A stretch of 64,000 nt of DNA from Siderastrea siderea (Eukaryota; Cnidaria; Anthozoa; Scleractinia; Rhizangiidae). Where the stretch lies: positions 46,194,853-46,258,852 of the forward strand of contig OZ034968.1 of assembly GCA_964030785.1 (NCBI GenBank), written 5' to 3'. A program made the position numbers and the translations under genes. Below are positions 37,201 through 45,410 of this stretch, piece after piece. The notes beneath the pieces were generated by a model. That model did no database searches and was not told the DNA's origin. It worked only from the letters and a program-made list of their open reading frames with translations. Every line of letters begins with the position of its first letter. Position 1 is the stretch's first letter.

Positions 37201-38280
37201 GAACAGCACAAAATTTATTTGTTTTCATATTTTTCGGCGCGGAAATCTTCCATTCCAGAAACTTAATCAATAACCAAGAGGCAATTCTTGATGTATGGGG
37301 CCGTATGGTTATGGTTGCCTCTCGAAACCAAATATCAAGATATAAAGATATAATGAAACAGAAGTATATTACTCAGTGGCGGTGTTCAGTTAATTATACA
37401 AGGAAATTAGAGTTTTATAATACGTTTAAACATTGTTATGAAATTTCAAGTTATTTAAACCTAACTAGAAAAACAATAAATAGAAAGGCTTTGGTAATAT
37501 TATGCGTAAGCAATCACAAACTTATGATCGAAACTGGAAGATAAAACCAAACTCCTCACGACAAAAGGTTATGGGTGGGGGGGGGAGGGGGAGAGGGTGC
37601 GACTCCAATGAAAGTGAAGATGAAATTCACTTCCTCTGCTATTGTCCGAAATATTTCAAACTTAGAAATGAATTTTTCGCTGAAATACAAGGTCATCTCC
37701 ATAATTTTCAGCAGCTATCTTACTCGGACCTGGTGATTAAACTGATGAACTCCGAAGATATTTATCTTAATTTACGATTGACGAATTATATTTCATTATT
37801 TAATAATTTGCGTGACAGTATCCTGTCATTTAAAAATGATGTCACTTGATTATCTGTTATTAATGTCGTAATAATTATTATTTCTTTTTCTTTTTGTTCT
37901 TGTTTTTACGTACCTTTTGCAATACTGTAAATAAAGGTTATTGTTGTTGTTGTTGTTGCATGGTTACTCAAGGATGAGTAATTTGCTGATGAACTGTTGT
38001 CAACTATAGGGCCATTTTTAGTTAACTGCCACTAGTTTATGCTTGATTTTGTTTCTCTATTTTAGGATTTCCTTTCCAACATGGTCGACTCCACATGCCT
38101 CATATTCCATCCCTGGGATATTCTCATTGTGAAGTAATTCGTTTCAAACCTTACGTATTCTATCCTGACAAACCCATTGAAGTGCAGATCGGCACTGTCA
38201 ATCATATGGATACCAGTGACAAGTCATATGTCCATGACGCCGCTGTGTCGTGGGTTGAAATCGTGAATGATGATCAATAG
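31251..38280 (+). CDS. Multi-exon secreted-type gene: H-lectin-like modules plus Kazal domain
   Basis: Exons read from splice sites: about 31251-31415 (ends AAAGTT/GTAAGT; contains DASAVWVED and SFLACVKE), about 31970-32080 (starts NWLAFTNLG; donor GTAAGA), about 33871-33996 (FKDPFFAPPVVVV... AVTAWVE/GTAAGG), about 35711-35779 (VCVRSFN... VDYVVIG/GTAGGT), about 36336-36554 (Kazal) and 38066-38280 (FKPYVFYPDKP... AAVSWVE, then TAG). One module is split over two exons each time. The Kazal exon has VCSSNGTTYDNRC and regular cysteines. The product is probably extracellular. The 5' end is not identified, and the last module stops early, right before the next transposon. Confidence 0.5.
32362..32435 (-). 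repeat. tRNA-like or tRNA-derived sequence, degenerate
   Basis: On minus, GTGGCCCAATGGGCATCGCG fits a Pol III A box, and GGTTCGATTCTC downstream fits a B box. Acceptor pairing and the T stem are poor, so this is a decayed tRNA or SINE head rather than a working tRNA gene. Confidence 0.45.
32436..33870. other. Presumed intron, no gene supported
   Basis: Open frames at 32330-32773 and 32781-33014 have no recognisable domain and no consistent splice context. The segment lies between two exons of the lectin-like gene. Confidence 0.4.
34239..35215 (+). pseudogene. Rearranged Penelope-like element (RT palm inverted, thumb/endonuclease forward)
   Basis: On minus, 34239-34496 encodes GSPVSATMANLLMEFVE and WWYRYVDDSRICLEK, the palm of a Penelope-like RT. 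Immediately after, on +, 34553-34860 encodes the thumb (INVYRKPTHFDKYLN-like, HHPIQHKRSVVNTLL). About 34990-35210 encodes the C-terminal part of the GIY-YIG endonuclease region (AEHANQFGHSMDF, RRFLEAWHSQ). The palm is therefore inverted relative to the rest, and the frame is broken several times. It sits in an intron of the lectin-like gene. Confidence 0.6.
36336..36554 (+). CDS. Kazal-type inhibitor domain exon
   Basis: The acceptor CCTTTTCAG precedes it and the donor GAAG/GTTAGC ends it. The exon encodes an EGF/follistatin-like stretch (CLDVTCHYRGRCNAFG) and then a Kazal core, PVCSSNGTTYDNRCLF, with C-x-C-V-C-x3-C spacing ahead of it. Such domains inhibit serine proteases or act as adhesion modules in agrin and follistatin. 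It is part of the lectin-like gene. Confidence 0.7.
37305..37960 (+). mobile_element. CR1/L2-type LINE 3' end with (TTG)n tail
   Basis: Two frames (37305-37544 and 37502-37849) encode the C-terminal end of a LINE reverse transcriptase. NHKLMIETGR is followed after a frameshift and a G-rich insertion by DEIHFLCYCPKYFKLRNEFF. AATAAAGGTTA with a (TTG)n tail closes the element at about 37930-37960. It is 5' truncated and inactive. Confidence 0.65.
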
Positions 38281-38359
38281 CGCTTTTCACGGTTCGCAAG
38301 GCCGCTGATTTCAATACCGCAGGAGGACACCAAGTCGAGGCTCATTCGGGTCAACGAAC

Positions 38360-38890
38360 ATGGCGACCTCTGTGTCTTCATCGGCTAGCGACGGCTTCGG
38401 TTTGTTTATGAGGGGTCTGGAAGAAAAATCTCTGCCCGAAATCGACCGAAATTGTTTCGGAAGCCAGAATGTTCTTGTGTTAAGAAAATATTTAGTGCTC
38501 CACGGCGTGCAAACGAGTGATATGGGTAAGGCCTACAGCAAAGAAAAGCTGGTGAATCTCGCATTTCAAGCCTGGAAATTACGTCTTAAAACTATCACTG
38601 AGGACAGCGAAGACACATCCAAATTGATCTTGGAGAAGCACAAGACTCCAGATGGCTACCTTCCCTTGGTGTCATCGATCAAAGAGGGATGGTCTAAAGA
38701 TTTCTCCAACGCTCCGAGTTTCAGTTATGCTGACTTGTATAACTATATGATCATGAAGCCAGGTTATGATCACGATGGATTGAAAGCCTACAAAGGCCTA
38801 CATGGGTATAAACTGTACGAAGCTGGTCATGTGGTCAATCTTAAGCGTGTCCAAATCAAGGATTCTAGGTACAGTTTTGTGAGATTTAAG
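38360..38890 (+). CDS. SWIM/YqaJ nuclease gene of an ISL2EU-like transposon, exon 1
   Basis: The ATG is at 38360 and donor AAG/GTGTGT follows 38890. It encodes an N-terminal region of about 177 residues with no named fold that I recognise (LRKYLVLHGVQTSDMGK; SFSYADLYNYMI; YKLYEAGHVVN). The join to exon 2 at 39525 is in phase. In cnidarians this arrangement precedes a SWIM zinc finger and a YqaJ nuclease domain. Together with the opposing DDE transposase at 63169-63942 it suggests an ISL2EU-type element that encodes both (inference). Confidence 0.6.
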
Positions 38891-39524
38891 GTGTGTTGTA
38901 TGTTGATACAATGAATGCACAGCTGCACCATACATCATACAAGTTGTGATGTTATCAATCTTGTCTGGCATCTAAGTGTTCACTAAAATTGCGGCTTGCC
39001 TTAAACCTGGAGATTGAGAACATGATCAGTGTTATGTAGCTTATGACCACGTAGACCTTCAAAGGCTTTCAAGTCATCATAAGTAGATCTTCATAATCAT
39101 GTAGTTATTTAGAGATTTAGGTGCATAAATCGTTGGACCATCCATCTTTGTTGCATGTAGGTGGCACCAGGAGGAAGAAAACCATTTCCAATTTGAACCC
39201 ATAAGTGAGATAAATTAGGAATATATAACACTGTAATGTCATAACTCTTATTTGTAATGTGATTTTTTATTAAAAAATCAGTTACTGTACCACGGCATTG
39301 CTCAGTGTATTGAAACATAATGATAATTAATTACTTTTTGTGTGGCAGACAGTATGTTTGGGCTTTGCAATGAATTCAGTTTTTGATCTATAGATTCTCA
39401 TTCTCATAGTTTTCCCTGTTTGCAACACCTGAGGGTATAAACCATTGAAGAAATTTCTCCAATTAATCCCCTTTTCTCTTGGTTATGGCCATTAGAGCAT
39501 GATTTTAAACTAGTCTGTTGCTAG
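38891..39524. other. Intron of the SWIM/YqaJ gene
   Basis: It runs from GTGTGT (38891) to TTGCTAG (39524). It is AT-rich and no other feature is seen. Confidence 0.55.
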
Positions 39525-39947
39525 GTTTGTCCAACTGAGAAGAAGAAAGCATGGACTGGTAAACCCCATTATGAAGGATGGGTCATACTTAAAGCACATG
39601 GGGAAGTTCTGTCAGGCCACTGCAACTGCTTCGGAGGGGCGGATGGTGCATGCAGACATCTGTCAGCAAGTCTGTTTGATTTGCAGTACACTGGTGCTAA
39701 ACAAACAGATTTGCTGGCTTGTACTAGCAAGAAGTGTATGTGGAACCAGAGAAAAAGGGACTTGGCAGCCACTCCAGTCACTGAATTAATTTTGACCAAG
39801 AGAAAAAGGGACTCTCATCCAGTGGAACCAGAAAGCCCAATGTTTGATCCCAGACCTAGGTCAGTAGTTGTATCCTGTGACAAGAGGCAAACACTCTTGC
39901 AACAAACAATTTGTGAACTTTACCCAGGAGCTGTTTGCTTAGATGTA
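39525..39947 (+). CDS. SWIM/YqaJ gene, exon 2 upstream part (SWIM zinc finger), broken by the Polinton
   Basis: The acceptor TTGCTAG precedes 39525. The exon encodes GHCNCFGGADGACRHLSASL, a SWIM-type C-x-C...C-x-H zinc motif, followed by a linker ending GAVCLDV. Coding stops abruptly at GATGTA (39942-39947), the left target duplication of the Polinton. The reading frame continues without change after the right copy of GATGTA at 61729-61734, so the insertion lies within one exon. The gene is disrupted by the insertion. Confidence 0.75.
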
Positions 39948-40374
39948 AGTAGTAAACTCCGCCCGTATGGACATTTTCCTGGCTTCTGATTGGTCGAGAG
40001 CGATCACGTGACTAGAGGAACTTCCGGTGGGGGAAACCGCTGACCATTGGGTAAAAAAGGATCGCGGGCTCATGGGAACCGGAAGTCACGTGATTTGGAA
40101 TGGGAAACCGCTGACCAGTTGGAAAAAGAGATCGTGGGCTCATGCAACCGGAAGTCACGTGATTTGGAAAGGGAAACCGCTGGCGAGTATGAAAAATCGA
40201 TCGTGGGCTCAAGGGGAAGTAAAACCGCTGAGAAAACGCGGGCTCAAAGTCCAAAGTCCAATTTGGGGAACGGGGGTGGTCCTTGAAAACAAGACAAAAA
40301 TGAATAAATCACATTTTTTATTGATTTGTTTTACAATAACTCCTTTGAGTTCCTCTTTGATAAGTGTTCCTTGA
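39948..40374. repeat. Left terminal inverted repeat of the Polinton
   Basis: It starts AGTAGTAAACTCCGCCCG. It contains about four tandem copies of a ~62-bp unit, each with CCGGAAGTCACGTGATTTGG-type cores (a CACGTG E-box next to CCGGAAGT) and GGGAAACCGCTG. It is nearly identical to 61728-61308 inverted for about 395 bp (a single base difference noted, in the third unit), then similar with a small indel. An ORF runs through both copies, but only because the repeat unit lacks stops. Confidence 0.9.
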
Positions 40375-40375
40375 G

Positions 40376-41071
40376 TTAGTGGTATTCATAGGGGTAAGCC
40401 TTGAAGGTGCGGGGATGAATAACTCGTTTGTCAGGTGAGTGAGCTCTGTAGGGAAGACTCATAATGCTCTTCATGCGGGGAATGACGTCACTTTGGTTCT
40501 TTCCCAGATAGTGCAGGGTGTTGTGGTCAGGATCAACTGGATCTGGGAGTAGTCCCCAGTATCCGCTCGTGGTGGTGTTCTCGTTTTCATAAAGAGTACC
40601 ATTCCACCATTGATCACCAGGCCAGTGAACTTTGCTAACTTCCTCCCTAAACTCAAGGTCGCGGCTAAATCGTCTAGGTGTGGTCTCCATGACGGAAAGA
40701 GGAACAGCGTGTTGGCAGTTTGGGCAATGGGGGTTGTGAGACGGATTTGGGTTGGGTGTATTGCATTCCATGGCACAGGAGGGGTGACAAGGTTGAGCAC
40801 AGCAGCTCAACTTGGCAGAATAGTAGACTTGTATCGCACAGAATACACAGGGGTTGGATGGAGGATCGGTGGAAAGAGACTTCCCGTGAACGTTTCGGCC
40901 GCAGCTAGGACAGGAGGACGCGTAGCAACGTTTCTTGAGATAGTCCTTGGCACAGGGGGTATGACAAGGTTGACCACAGCAGCTCAACTTGGTATTATCG
41001 GTGACAGGCGTCAAACAGATCACACATGGTTTGGGTTGAGCCATCACTTGTTGGGTGTCTGGATTATCCAT
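40376..41071 (-). CDS. Tandem RING-like zinc protein
   Basis: This 231-residue protein is read outward toward the left TIR. It has two related zinc modules: C16-x2-C19, C31/C32, C36-H37, C40, C54-x2-C57, and C75-x2-C78, C90/C91, C95-H96, C99, C116-x2-C119. This RING/PHD-like spacing could support ubiquitin-ligase or DNA/RNA-binding roles. The C-terminus ends TFKAYPYEYH, very similar to the last residues of the polymerase at the other end (TFKTYPYGYQ), and nucleotide similarity continues into the TIR. TATAAAAA at 41105-41098 lies about 27 nt upstream of the ATG. An early gene is likely. Confidence 0.65.
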   Translation of the reverse strand: MDNPDTQQVMAQPKPCVICLTPVTDNTKLSCCGQPCHTPCAKDYLKKRCYASSCPSCGRNVHGKSLSTDPPSNPCVFCAIQVYYSAKLSCCAQPCHPSCAMECNTPNPNPSHNPHCPNCQHAVPLSVMETTPRRFSRDLEFREEVSKVHWPGDQWWNGTLYENENTTTSGYWGLLPDPVDPDHNTLHYLGKNQSDVIPRMKSIMSLPYRAHSPDKRVIHPRTFKAYPYEYH

Positions 41072-41093
41072 GAGTTGAAGTGTGAAATGAGAC

Positions 41094-41325
41094 GGTGGTT
41101 TTTATAGAGAAACAAAAGGGTCACGTGGGAGGGAAGGGACCAATGAGAGAAAGGCCCCATCATGCTGTGGGAGGGGAAGAGGTGGGGGTACCCCCCTCCC
41201 CCCCTCCTTAGATAGACCATGGTGCATTGCGCGAATCGGGGTATATAAGTCAAGGGAGGCCCCAGGACGCCATTCCTAGCTTTGAGTCTGGTCTGAGCGA
41301 CTTATGTTTGTGGTGTGCGGGAAAA
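41094..41325. promoter_or_regulatory. Left bidirectional promoter
   Basis: Between divergent genes. Toward the minus gene are a TATAAAAA box (41105-41098), a CCCACGTGAC E-box (around 41131-41141) and a CATTGG CCAAT box (around 41150). Then come G/C-rich runs, the string TGCACCATGG, and a TATATAA box (41242-41248) for the + gene. The same ordered motifs occur in the promoter at 56868-57105, so the two are homologous. Confidence 0.65.
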
Positions 41326-41844
41326 ATGTCTGAATCGAGAAAAACGTTGGGTTCCCTGCGTAGTGAGATGAATGTGAGTGGGCAAGACTATTTGAGAAGG
41401 AGAGTTGGTCCGGAGAGGACGCCCCTCCAACGCCAAATTAGTGGTATCTACGAGAGACGGGAGGAATCATGGCGCCCCCTTAATCGACAACGCGTGGAGG
41501 CGTTCATTAGATTATTTTTAATGTGTTTTGTTCAGCCAGAGAATGGGTTACCTCTTGAAGCAGCCACCTATCATAAGTTAAAGAGAACACTGGCCAATCG
41601 GATCATCCCTTGGATGGAGTTCCGTATCGTACCGACCATGGAGGAGCGATATTGGCCCATTAGCATGGTGCTGTTTGAGCAGTTGGATTTTTATATGGCT
41701 GCGCATCTGCCCGAACTGTACTGTGGTAATCAGTGGGGAACAATTATGCATTTTTACAGGGAAGTGAAAAAACAGGAGAAGGAGAAACGGGAGAGAAGAA
41801 GAAAGGAGCGAGCCAGTCGTGTACGACGTGTGTTGGAGTTGTAA
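41326..41844 (+). CDS. Unrecognised Polinton protein, 172 aa, basic C-terminal coiled coil
   Basis: The ATG at 41326 lies 78 nt after the TATATAA box; the frame is open upstream, but that part precedes the promoter. An N-terminal region rich in arginine is followed by a helical core with several W/Y residues (WPISMVLFEQLDFYMAAHLPELY) and a charged C-terminal helix (about 145-172, REVKKQEKEKRERRRKE). I recognise no family. Its position opposite the RING-like gene on a shared promoter suggests an early or regulatory role (inference). Confidence 0.55.
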   Translation: MSESRKTLGSLRSEMNVSGQDYLRRRVGPERTPLQRQISGIYERREESWRPLNRQRVEAFIRLFLMCFVQPENGLPLEAATYHKLKRTLANRIIPWMEFRIVPTMEERYWPISMVLFEQLDFYMAAHLPELYCGNQWGTIMHFYREVKKQEKEKRERRRKERASRVRRVLEL

Positions 41845-42139
41845 ATAGACTTTGAACATTCCTGTTGAGTTTATTGTGAGTCAAGGCTTCTGTGCGTCAA
41901 GAGACATTTATTTATGATGAACGTGCAAACTCAGTGTTGTCAGTTTTTTTTATTTTTTAATTAAAAAAGAAGAGTTGATGTTACAAATGGTGGTTGGTCT
42001 TCTTTTGCCACGCGGGTGGGGTGTTCCTATTTACAATTGGAAAAAAAGCTATCTACAATTTGAAAAAATATGTACAATTGGAAAAAATAAAAATTGAAAA
42101 AGAAAGCTATGTACAATTCCAAAAGTAAAAACTAAAAAA
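41845..42139. other. Convergent intergenic region with ACAATTGGAAAAA repeats
   Basis: Lies between the 3' ends of a + and a - gene. About four imperfect copies of TACAATT(G/T)GAAAAA occur at 42030-42125, along with AT-rich stretches that can supply polyadenylation signals on both strands. No gene. Confidence 0.5.
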
Positions 42140-42832
42140 TTACAAATGAAAGTCTTCCAGTTCCATACGTAATTGATCAATGTTCTCGGGTAGACAGAAG
42201 GTGCGGTTGAATAAGGCTTGAATTTCGGCTCGGGTTTTCTCGTCCACATCCCGGGATCCCACAATAGCACTGCTTTGATGAAGGGTGGGCTTTTTAGGTC
42301 CCCAAGGGACAAATTGACTGCCAGTGACCAGGGTGGCGGCATTCTCATTGACTTGGTAGTAATGGTCCGAGCGGTACCATGATTGACTGGGTATGTCAAA
42401 CAGGTAGACGGGTTTGCCTTGATCCATAGCCAATTGCACCGTCCAACCAGTGCCTCCTTTCACGCGTTTATGATCCGGTTCCAAGATGCCAAAGGCATAG
42501 ATGGTATGGGCTTTTTTGGCCAATTGATAATTACGTTGCAGCAATTGCAAGGTGTAAAAATGACTGGGCATTTTTTTGCCTAGTTTCTCCGCTGCCTGGT
42601 GAAGATGGGGGTTGGCCAGCATCAGGACTTCCACCGTAGAAGGGGTGATGAAAGTGGATCGAGGATGGTTCGGGGGGACGAGGACTTCTAGTTGCATCCC
42701 AAAGTGTTTGGCCTGTTCTTCCACGAGGGCATCCGTACCTTTGGCTCCCCCTGTGTAGACCACATGGCCATGACCCACTTGCAGTTCCAAGGCACCGAGA
42801 TCTTGTTCTCCGATCATGATGTTGGGGGGCAT
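42140..42832 (-). CDS. SLOG-family (LOG/DprA/YspA-like) nucleotide-binding protein
   Basis: The ATG at 42832 gives 230 residues; the frame is open upstream but without an ATG. After a beta-strand (HVVYT) comes GGAKGTDALVEEQAKHFG (residues 28-45), the phosphate-binding glycine loop plus helix typical of Rossmann-like SLOG domains. A second loop, GGTGWT, lies at 127-132, followed by GKPVYLFD. SLOG proteins in bacteria bind or process nucleotides and ADP-ribose-type ligands, often next to SLATT membrane effectors in conflict systems. A SLATT-like protein is encoded at 52380-53042 in this element. Its role in the Polinton is unknown. The C-terminal ~50 residues are element-specific. Confidence 0.65.
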   Translation of the reverse strand: MPPNIMIGEQDLGALELQVGHGHVVYTGGAKGTDALVEEQAKHFGMQLEVLVPPNHPRSTFITPSTVEVLMLANPHLHQAAEKLGKKMPSHFYTLQLLQRNYQLAKKAHTIYAFGILEPDHKRVKGGTGWTVQLAMDQGKPVYLFDIPSQSWYRSDHYYQVNENAATLVTGSQFVPWGPKKPTLHQSSAIVGSRDVDEKTRAEIQALFNRTFCLPENIDQLRMELEDFHL

Positions 42833-43047
42833 GGCTTTTGAGAATGAAGATCTAGTGACCAAGGGACTGTCTTAAATAGGGACAACGGACCAATGGGAAG
42901 ACAAGAGGTCCTTATTTGGATTGAACAAGCTGACCAATGGGAAGATAACAAGTCCTTATATGGGTAGGATAAGCTGACCAATGACAGTCAAGGGTCTAAG
43001 GTATAAAAAGGCATGGTCGGTAGGGGTGACATCAACCTTTGAGTACG
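42833..43047. promoter_or_regulatory. Bidirectional promoter with CCAAT repeats
   Basis: Three spaced CCAAT units lie at about 42888-42985, two of them in the context GACCAATGGGAAGA followed by AAG(A)(G)GTCCTTAT. A GTATAAAAAG box (43001-43010) serves the + gene, and a TATTTAAG-like box near 42875-42883 serves the SLOG gene on minus. Confidence 0.55.
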
Positions 43048-43917
43048 ATGTCTGTCGATCGGAAGAGAAAATCAACCCATCCCCCAGAGGGGAAGAAGAA
43101 GAAGAAGAGCATTCAACATATGACGCCCGTGGACTGTGATCCTGTGGTGTGCGACGTGGTGGAAGACACTCGAGCTGCTGTGGAAGATATGATGAAAGAA
43201 TTGAACGACATGGTGGAGCAATCACCCCCATCACCTCAATTCACCTTGACGACCGTGTATGATCCTCCCAGTTCAGTGGACACTATGGTATGTCCTTACC
43301 ATGAGGTGCGTTTGGAGGCCCGAGAATCTCAAAAGGGATGGAAGTATGTGAAATGTCCCATGCAACCGTGTTTGCTGTTTTGTGGTCAAGATCAAGTTCT
43401 GGAGTATATGAAAGCCGTGTATAGTCAACCTCATGTAGAAGTGTTGGACATGTGGGGTGGTTTACAATGCTTTTGCCGTGAACCCGCTACGCTTCAACAG
43501 AGTCATTCGACCCAGAACCCCGATCGCTTGTTTCTGACTTGTTCCAAGAAAACGTGTGGCTTCTTCCGATGGGCCGATCAACCCTTGGGTTCCAAGTACT
43601 GGACGTGGTTTCATGACAACCCTCCCAAAAAAGCCGATCAACAAGCTGAAGCACCCACCCGTGATGCTCAAGGATATCCCAAGAGGGGCTATGACATCCC
43701 TGGCCCGCCCCCTCGAGTCCAGAGCAAAGAGGACGTGGAACGAGAACGACCCCTGACAGACTATGAGAAACAATTGTTACGAGAAATTCAAGAGCTCAAG
43801 AACCGTCAAGAAATGATGGTAGCCCCAGCTCCACCACCCCCCAAGTACAGTGACAGTGTAGAGAACTGGCAGAAAGGTCTAGAGACCGTCAGTTACGGCC
43901 GTCTAGGTCTCTTTTAA
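43048..43917 (+). CDS. Double GRF-type zinc-finger protein
   Basis: The ATG at 43048 lies 46 nt after the TATA box and gives 289 residues. An N-terminal basic patch (RKRK, KKKKK) looks like a nuclear signal. There are two GRF-like modules: C82...C103-x4-C108 with GWKYVKCPMQPC (80-112), and C141-x-C143...C165-x4-C170 with RLFLTCSKKTCGFFRWAD (141-177), which matches the GRF consensus well. GRF fingers bind single-stranded DNA or RNA in topoisomerase III, APE2 and TTF2. A role in viral DNA replication or repair is likely. The C-terminal helix (about 225-250) is followed by a proline run. Confidence 0.7.
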   Translation: MSVDRKRKSTHPPEGKKKKKSIQHMTPVDCDPVVCDVVEDTRAAVEDMMKELNDMVEQSPPSPQFTLTTVYDPPSSVDTMVCPYHEVRLEARESQKGWKYVKCPMQPCLLFCGQDQVLEYMKAVYSQPHVEVLDMWGGLQCFCREPATLQQSHSTQNPDRLFLTCSKKTCGFFRWADQPLGSKYWTWFHDNPPKKADQQAEAPTRDAQGYPKRGYDIPGPPPRVQSKEDVERERPLTDYEKQLLREIQELKNRQEMMVAPAPPPPKYSDSVENWQKGLETVSYGRLGLF

Positions 43918-43918
43918 A

Positions 43919-44305
43919 ATGAGAGAACGAATAAAAGTTTTTATCAATGTCACCATGGAGTCTGTATGTGATGCGTGGGAGTCTATCTTGTCCCTGGGGC
44001 AATGGCAATGTCATCAAACCCTTTGTCAAGTCTTATATGATCATCAACCCGGCACCCAAATCCCCATACCCCCTTGTCCCGAGGACACGCATCCTCTTCA
44101 CCTCTTTGAAGAAACTCATGTGGACCGTAACCTATATCGATGGGTGGTGTTTGTCTTATGGTTAAAAGCTCACCCAGAGGCATGGCGATGGTATCGAATC
44201 ATTCAAAAGGCGCATCCCCACACGGTCCCCACCATATCGACCTTATGGGGTGAATGCCAGAACGTATGGCCCCTCGAAAGAAAAAGGTCTCCCCATCATG
44301 GTTGA
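43919..44305 (+). CDS. Small W-rich protein upstream of the integrase, unrecognised
   Basis: 128 residues, starting one base after the GRF gene stop and overlapping the integrase start by 52 nt. It is rich in W, H and P, with a helical middle (LYRWVVFVLWLKAHPEAWRW). I recognise no domain. The tight spacing argues that it is translated from the same transcript. Confidence 0.5.
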   Translation: MRERIKVFINVTMESVCDAWESILSLGQWQCHQTLCQVLYDHQPGTQIPIPPCPEDTHPLHLFEETHVDRNLYRWVVFVLWLKAHPEAWRWYRIIQKAHPHTVPTISTLWGECQNVWPLERKRSPHHG

Positions 44306-45405
44306 AGCGTTACCACGATCCTCGAGCCCCCGGCAGTTTAGGTGGGGTGCAACGGTTTGCTAAAGCCCATCGTCTCCCTTTGAAAAAAGCTCAACGGGTC
44401 TTGGAACGGGATTTGGCCTATACGTTACATAAACCACGACGTCGTCGTTTTCCCACCGTCCCCGTCATTGTAGGAGGATTAGATGATCAATGGGTCGCGG
44501 ATTTAGTGGAAGTGCAACCCTTGGCCAAGTATAATCGGGGTATACGCTACTTGTTGACGGTCGTGGATGTCTTGTCCAAGTACGCGTGGGTCCAACCGTT
44601 GAAAGACAAAACCGGGGTGGCGTTGGTCCATGCCTTTGACAAGATTTTGAAAGGACGACGTCACCCGAATCGATTGCAAACGGATCGAGGGAAAGAATTT
44701 TACAATCGGACCTTTCAACGATGGCTGGACGAGCAAGGCATTCAACATTTTTCGACCGAAGGGGATGCGAAAGCCAGTGTCGTGGAACGATTTAATCGCA
44801 CCTTGAAAGAACGGTTGTACCGTTATTTTACTGCGGCCAACACCTTACGCTTTGACGATGTCTTACCCGAGTTGGTGCAAGGGTATAATGCGACCCGGCA
44901 TCGAAGTATTGGTATGCCCCCCGAAAACGTGACGTGGGACAACGAAGAAGCCGTGTGGAAACGATTGTATGCCCAACGGTTGAAAGACAAGAAAAAACCT
45001 ACATTCAAAGTCGGGGATCGTGTCCGTCTCAATAAGATTCATCGTACCTTTGCCAAAGCCTATCTACCCGGTTGGACCGAAGAAGTGTTTGTGGTGCATC
45101 GGGTGATCCCGGGCCCTGTGCCCACGTATAAGATTCGCGAATGGGATGAGACCCCCGTCCAAGGTACGTTTTATGAAGAGGATTTACAAAAAGTCCATGT
45201 GTCCGAGGTGTTTCGCATTGAAAAGGTACTTAAGCGACAAAAAGATCGTTGGTTGGTCAAGTGGAAAGGGTGGCCTGACAAGTACAATAGTTGGATTCGT
45301 AGTCAAGACGTCACGTCTCTCCAACCACCCCAGAGGAAAAGCCCACCCAAACGACAACTGAAGACTAAAGAGACAAGCCCACCCAAAAGACGACGACGTG
45401 ACTAA
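44254..45405 (+). CDS. Retroviral-type integrase with C-terminal chromodomain
   Basis: 383 residues. The rve core has D83 (WVADLV), D144 (QTDRGKEF) and E178 (VVERFNRTLKER), the D-D-35-E-type catalytic triad. An SH3-like DNA-binding region (FKVGDRVRLN, 251-260) is followed by a chromodomain at about 319-351 (FRIEKVL...WLVKWKGWPDKYNSW) that may bind methylated histones. The basic tail ends KRRRRD. It catalyses insertion of the element and explains the 6-bp duplication. No zinc-binding HHCC domain is obvious at the N-terminus. Confidence 0.95.
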   Translation: MPERMAPRKKKVSPSWLKRYHDPRAPGSLGGVQRFAKAHRLPLKKAQRVLERDLAYTLHKPRRRRFPTVPVIVGGLDDQWVADLVEVQPLAKYNRGIRYLLTVVDVLSKYAWVQPLKDKTGVALVHAFDKILKGRRHPNRLQTDRGKEFYNRTFQRWLDEQGIQHFSTEGDAKASVVERFNRTLKERLYRYFTAANTLRFDDVLPELVQGYNATRHRSIGMPPENVTWDNEEAVWKRLYAQRLKDKKKPTFKVGDRVRLNKIHRTFAKAYLPGWTEEVFVVHRVIPGPVPTYKIREWDETPVQGTFYEEDLQKVHVSEVFRIEKVLKRQKDRWLVKWKGWPDKYNSWIRSQDVTSLQPPQRKSPPKRQLKTKETSPPKRRRRD

Positions 45406-45410
45406 AAACA

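Noticed and set aside
39571..39989. Alternative + frame ORFs around the SWIM exon
   Set aside because: Out-of-frame relative to the SWIM motif, or reading into the Polinton TIR.
40027..40374. Open frames through the Polinton TIRs (also 61308-61649)
   Set aside because: They exist because a 62-bp repeat unit lacks stops; both copies are identical TIR sequence and no domain is visible.
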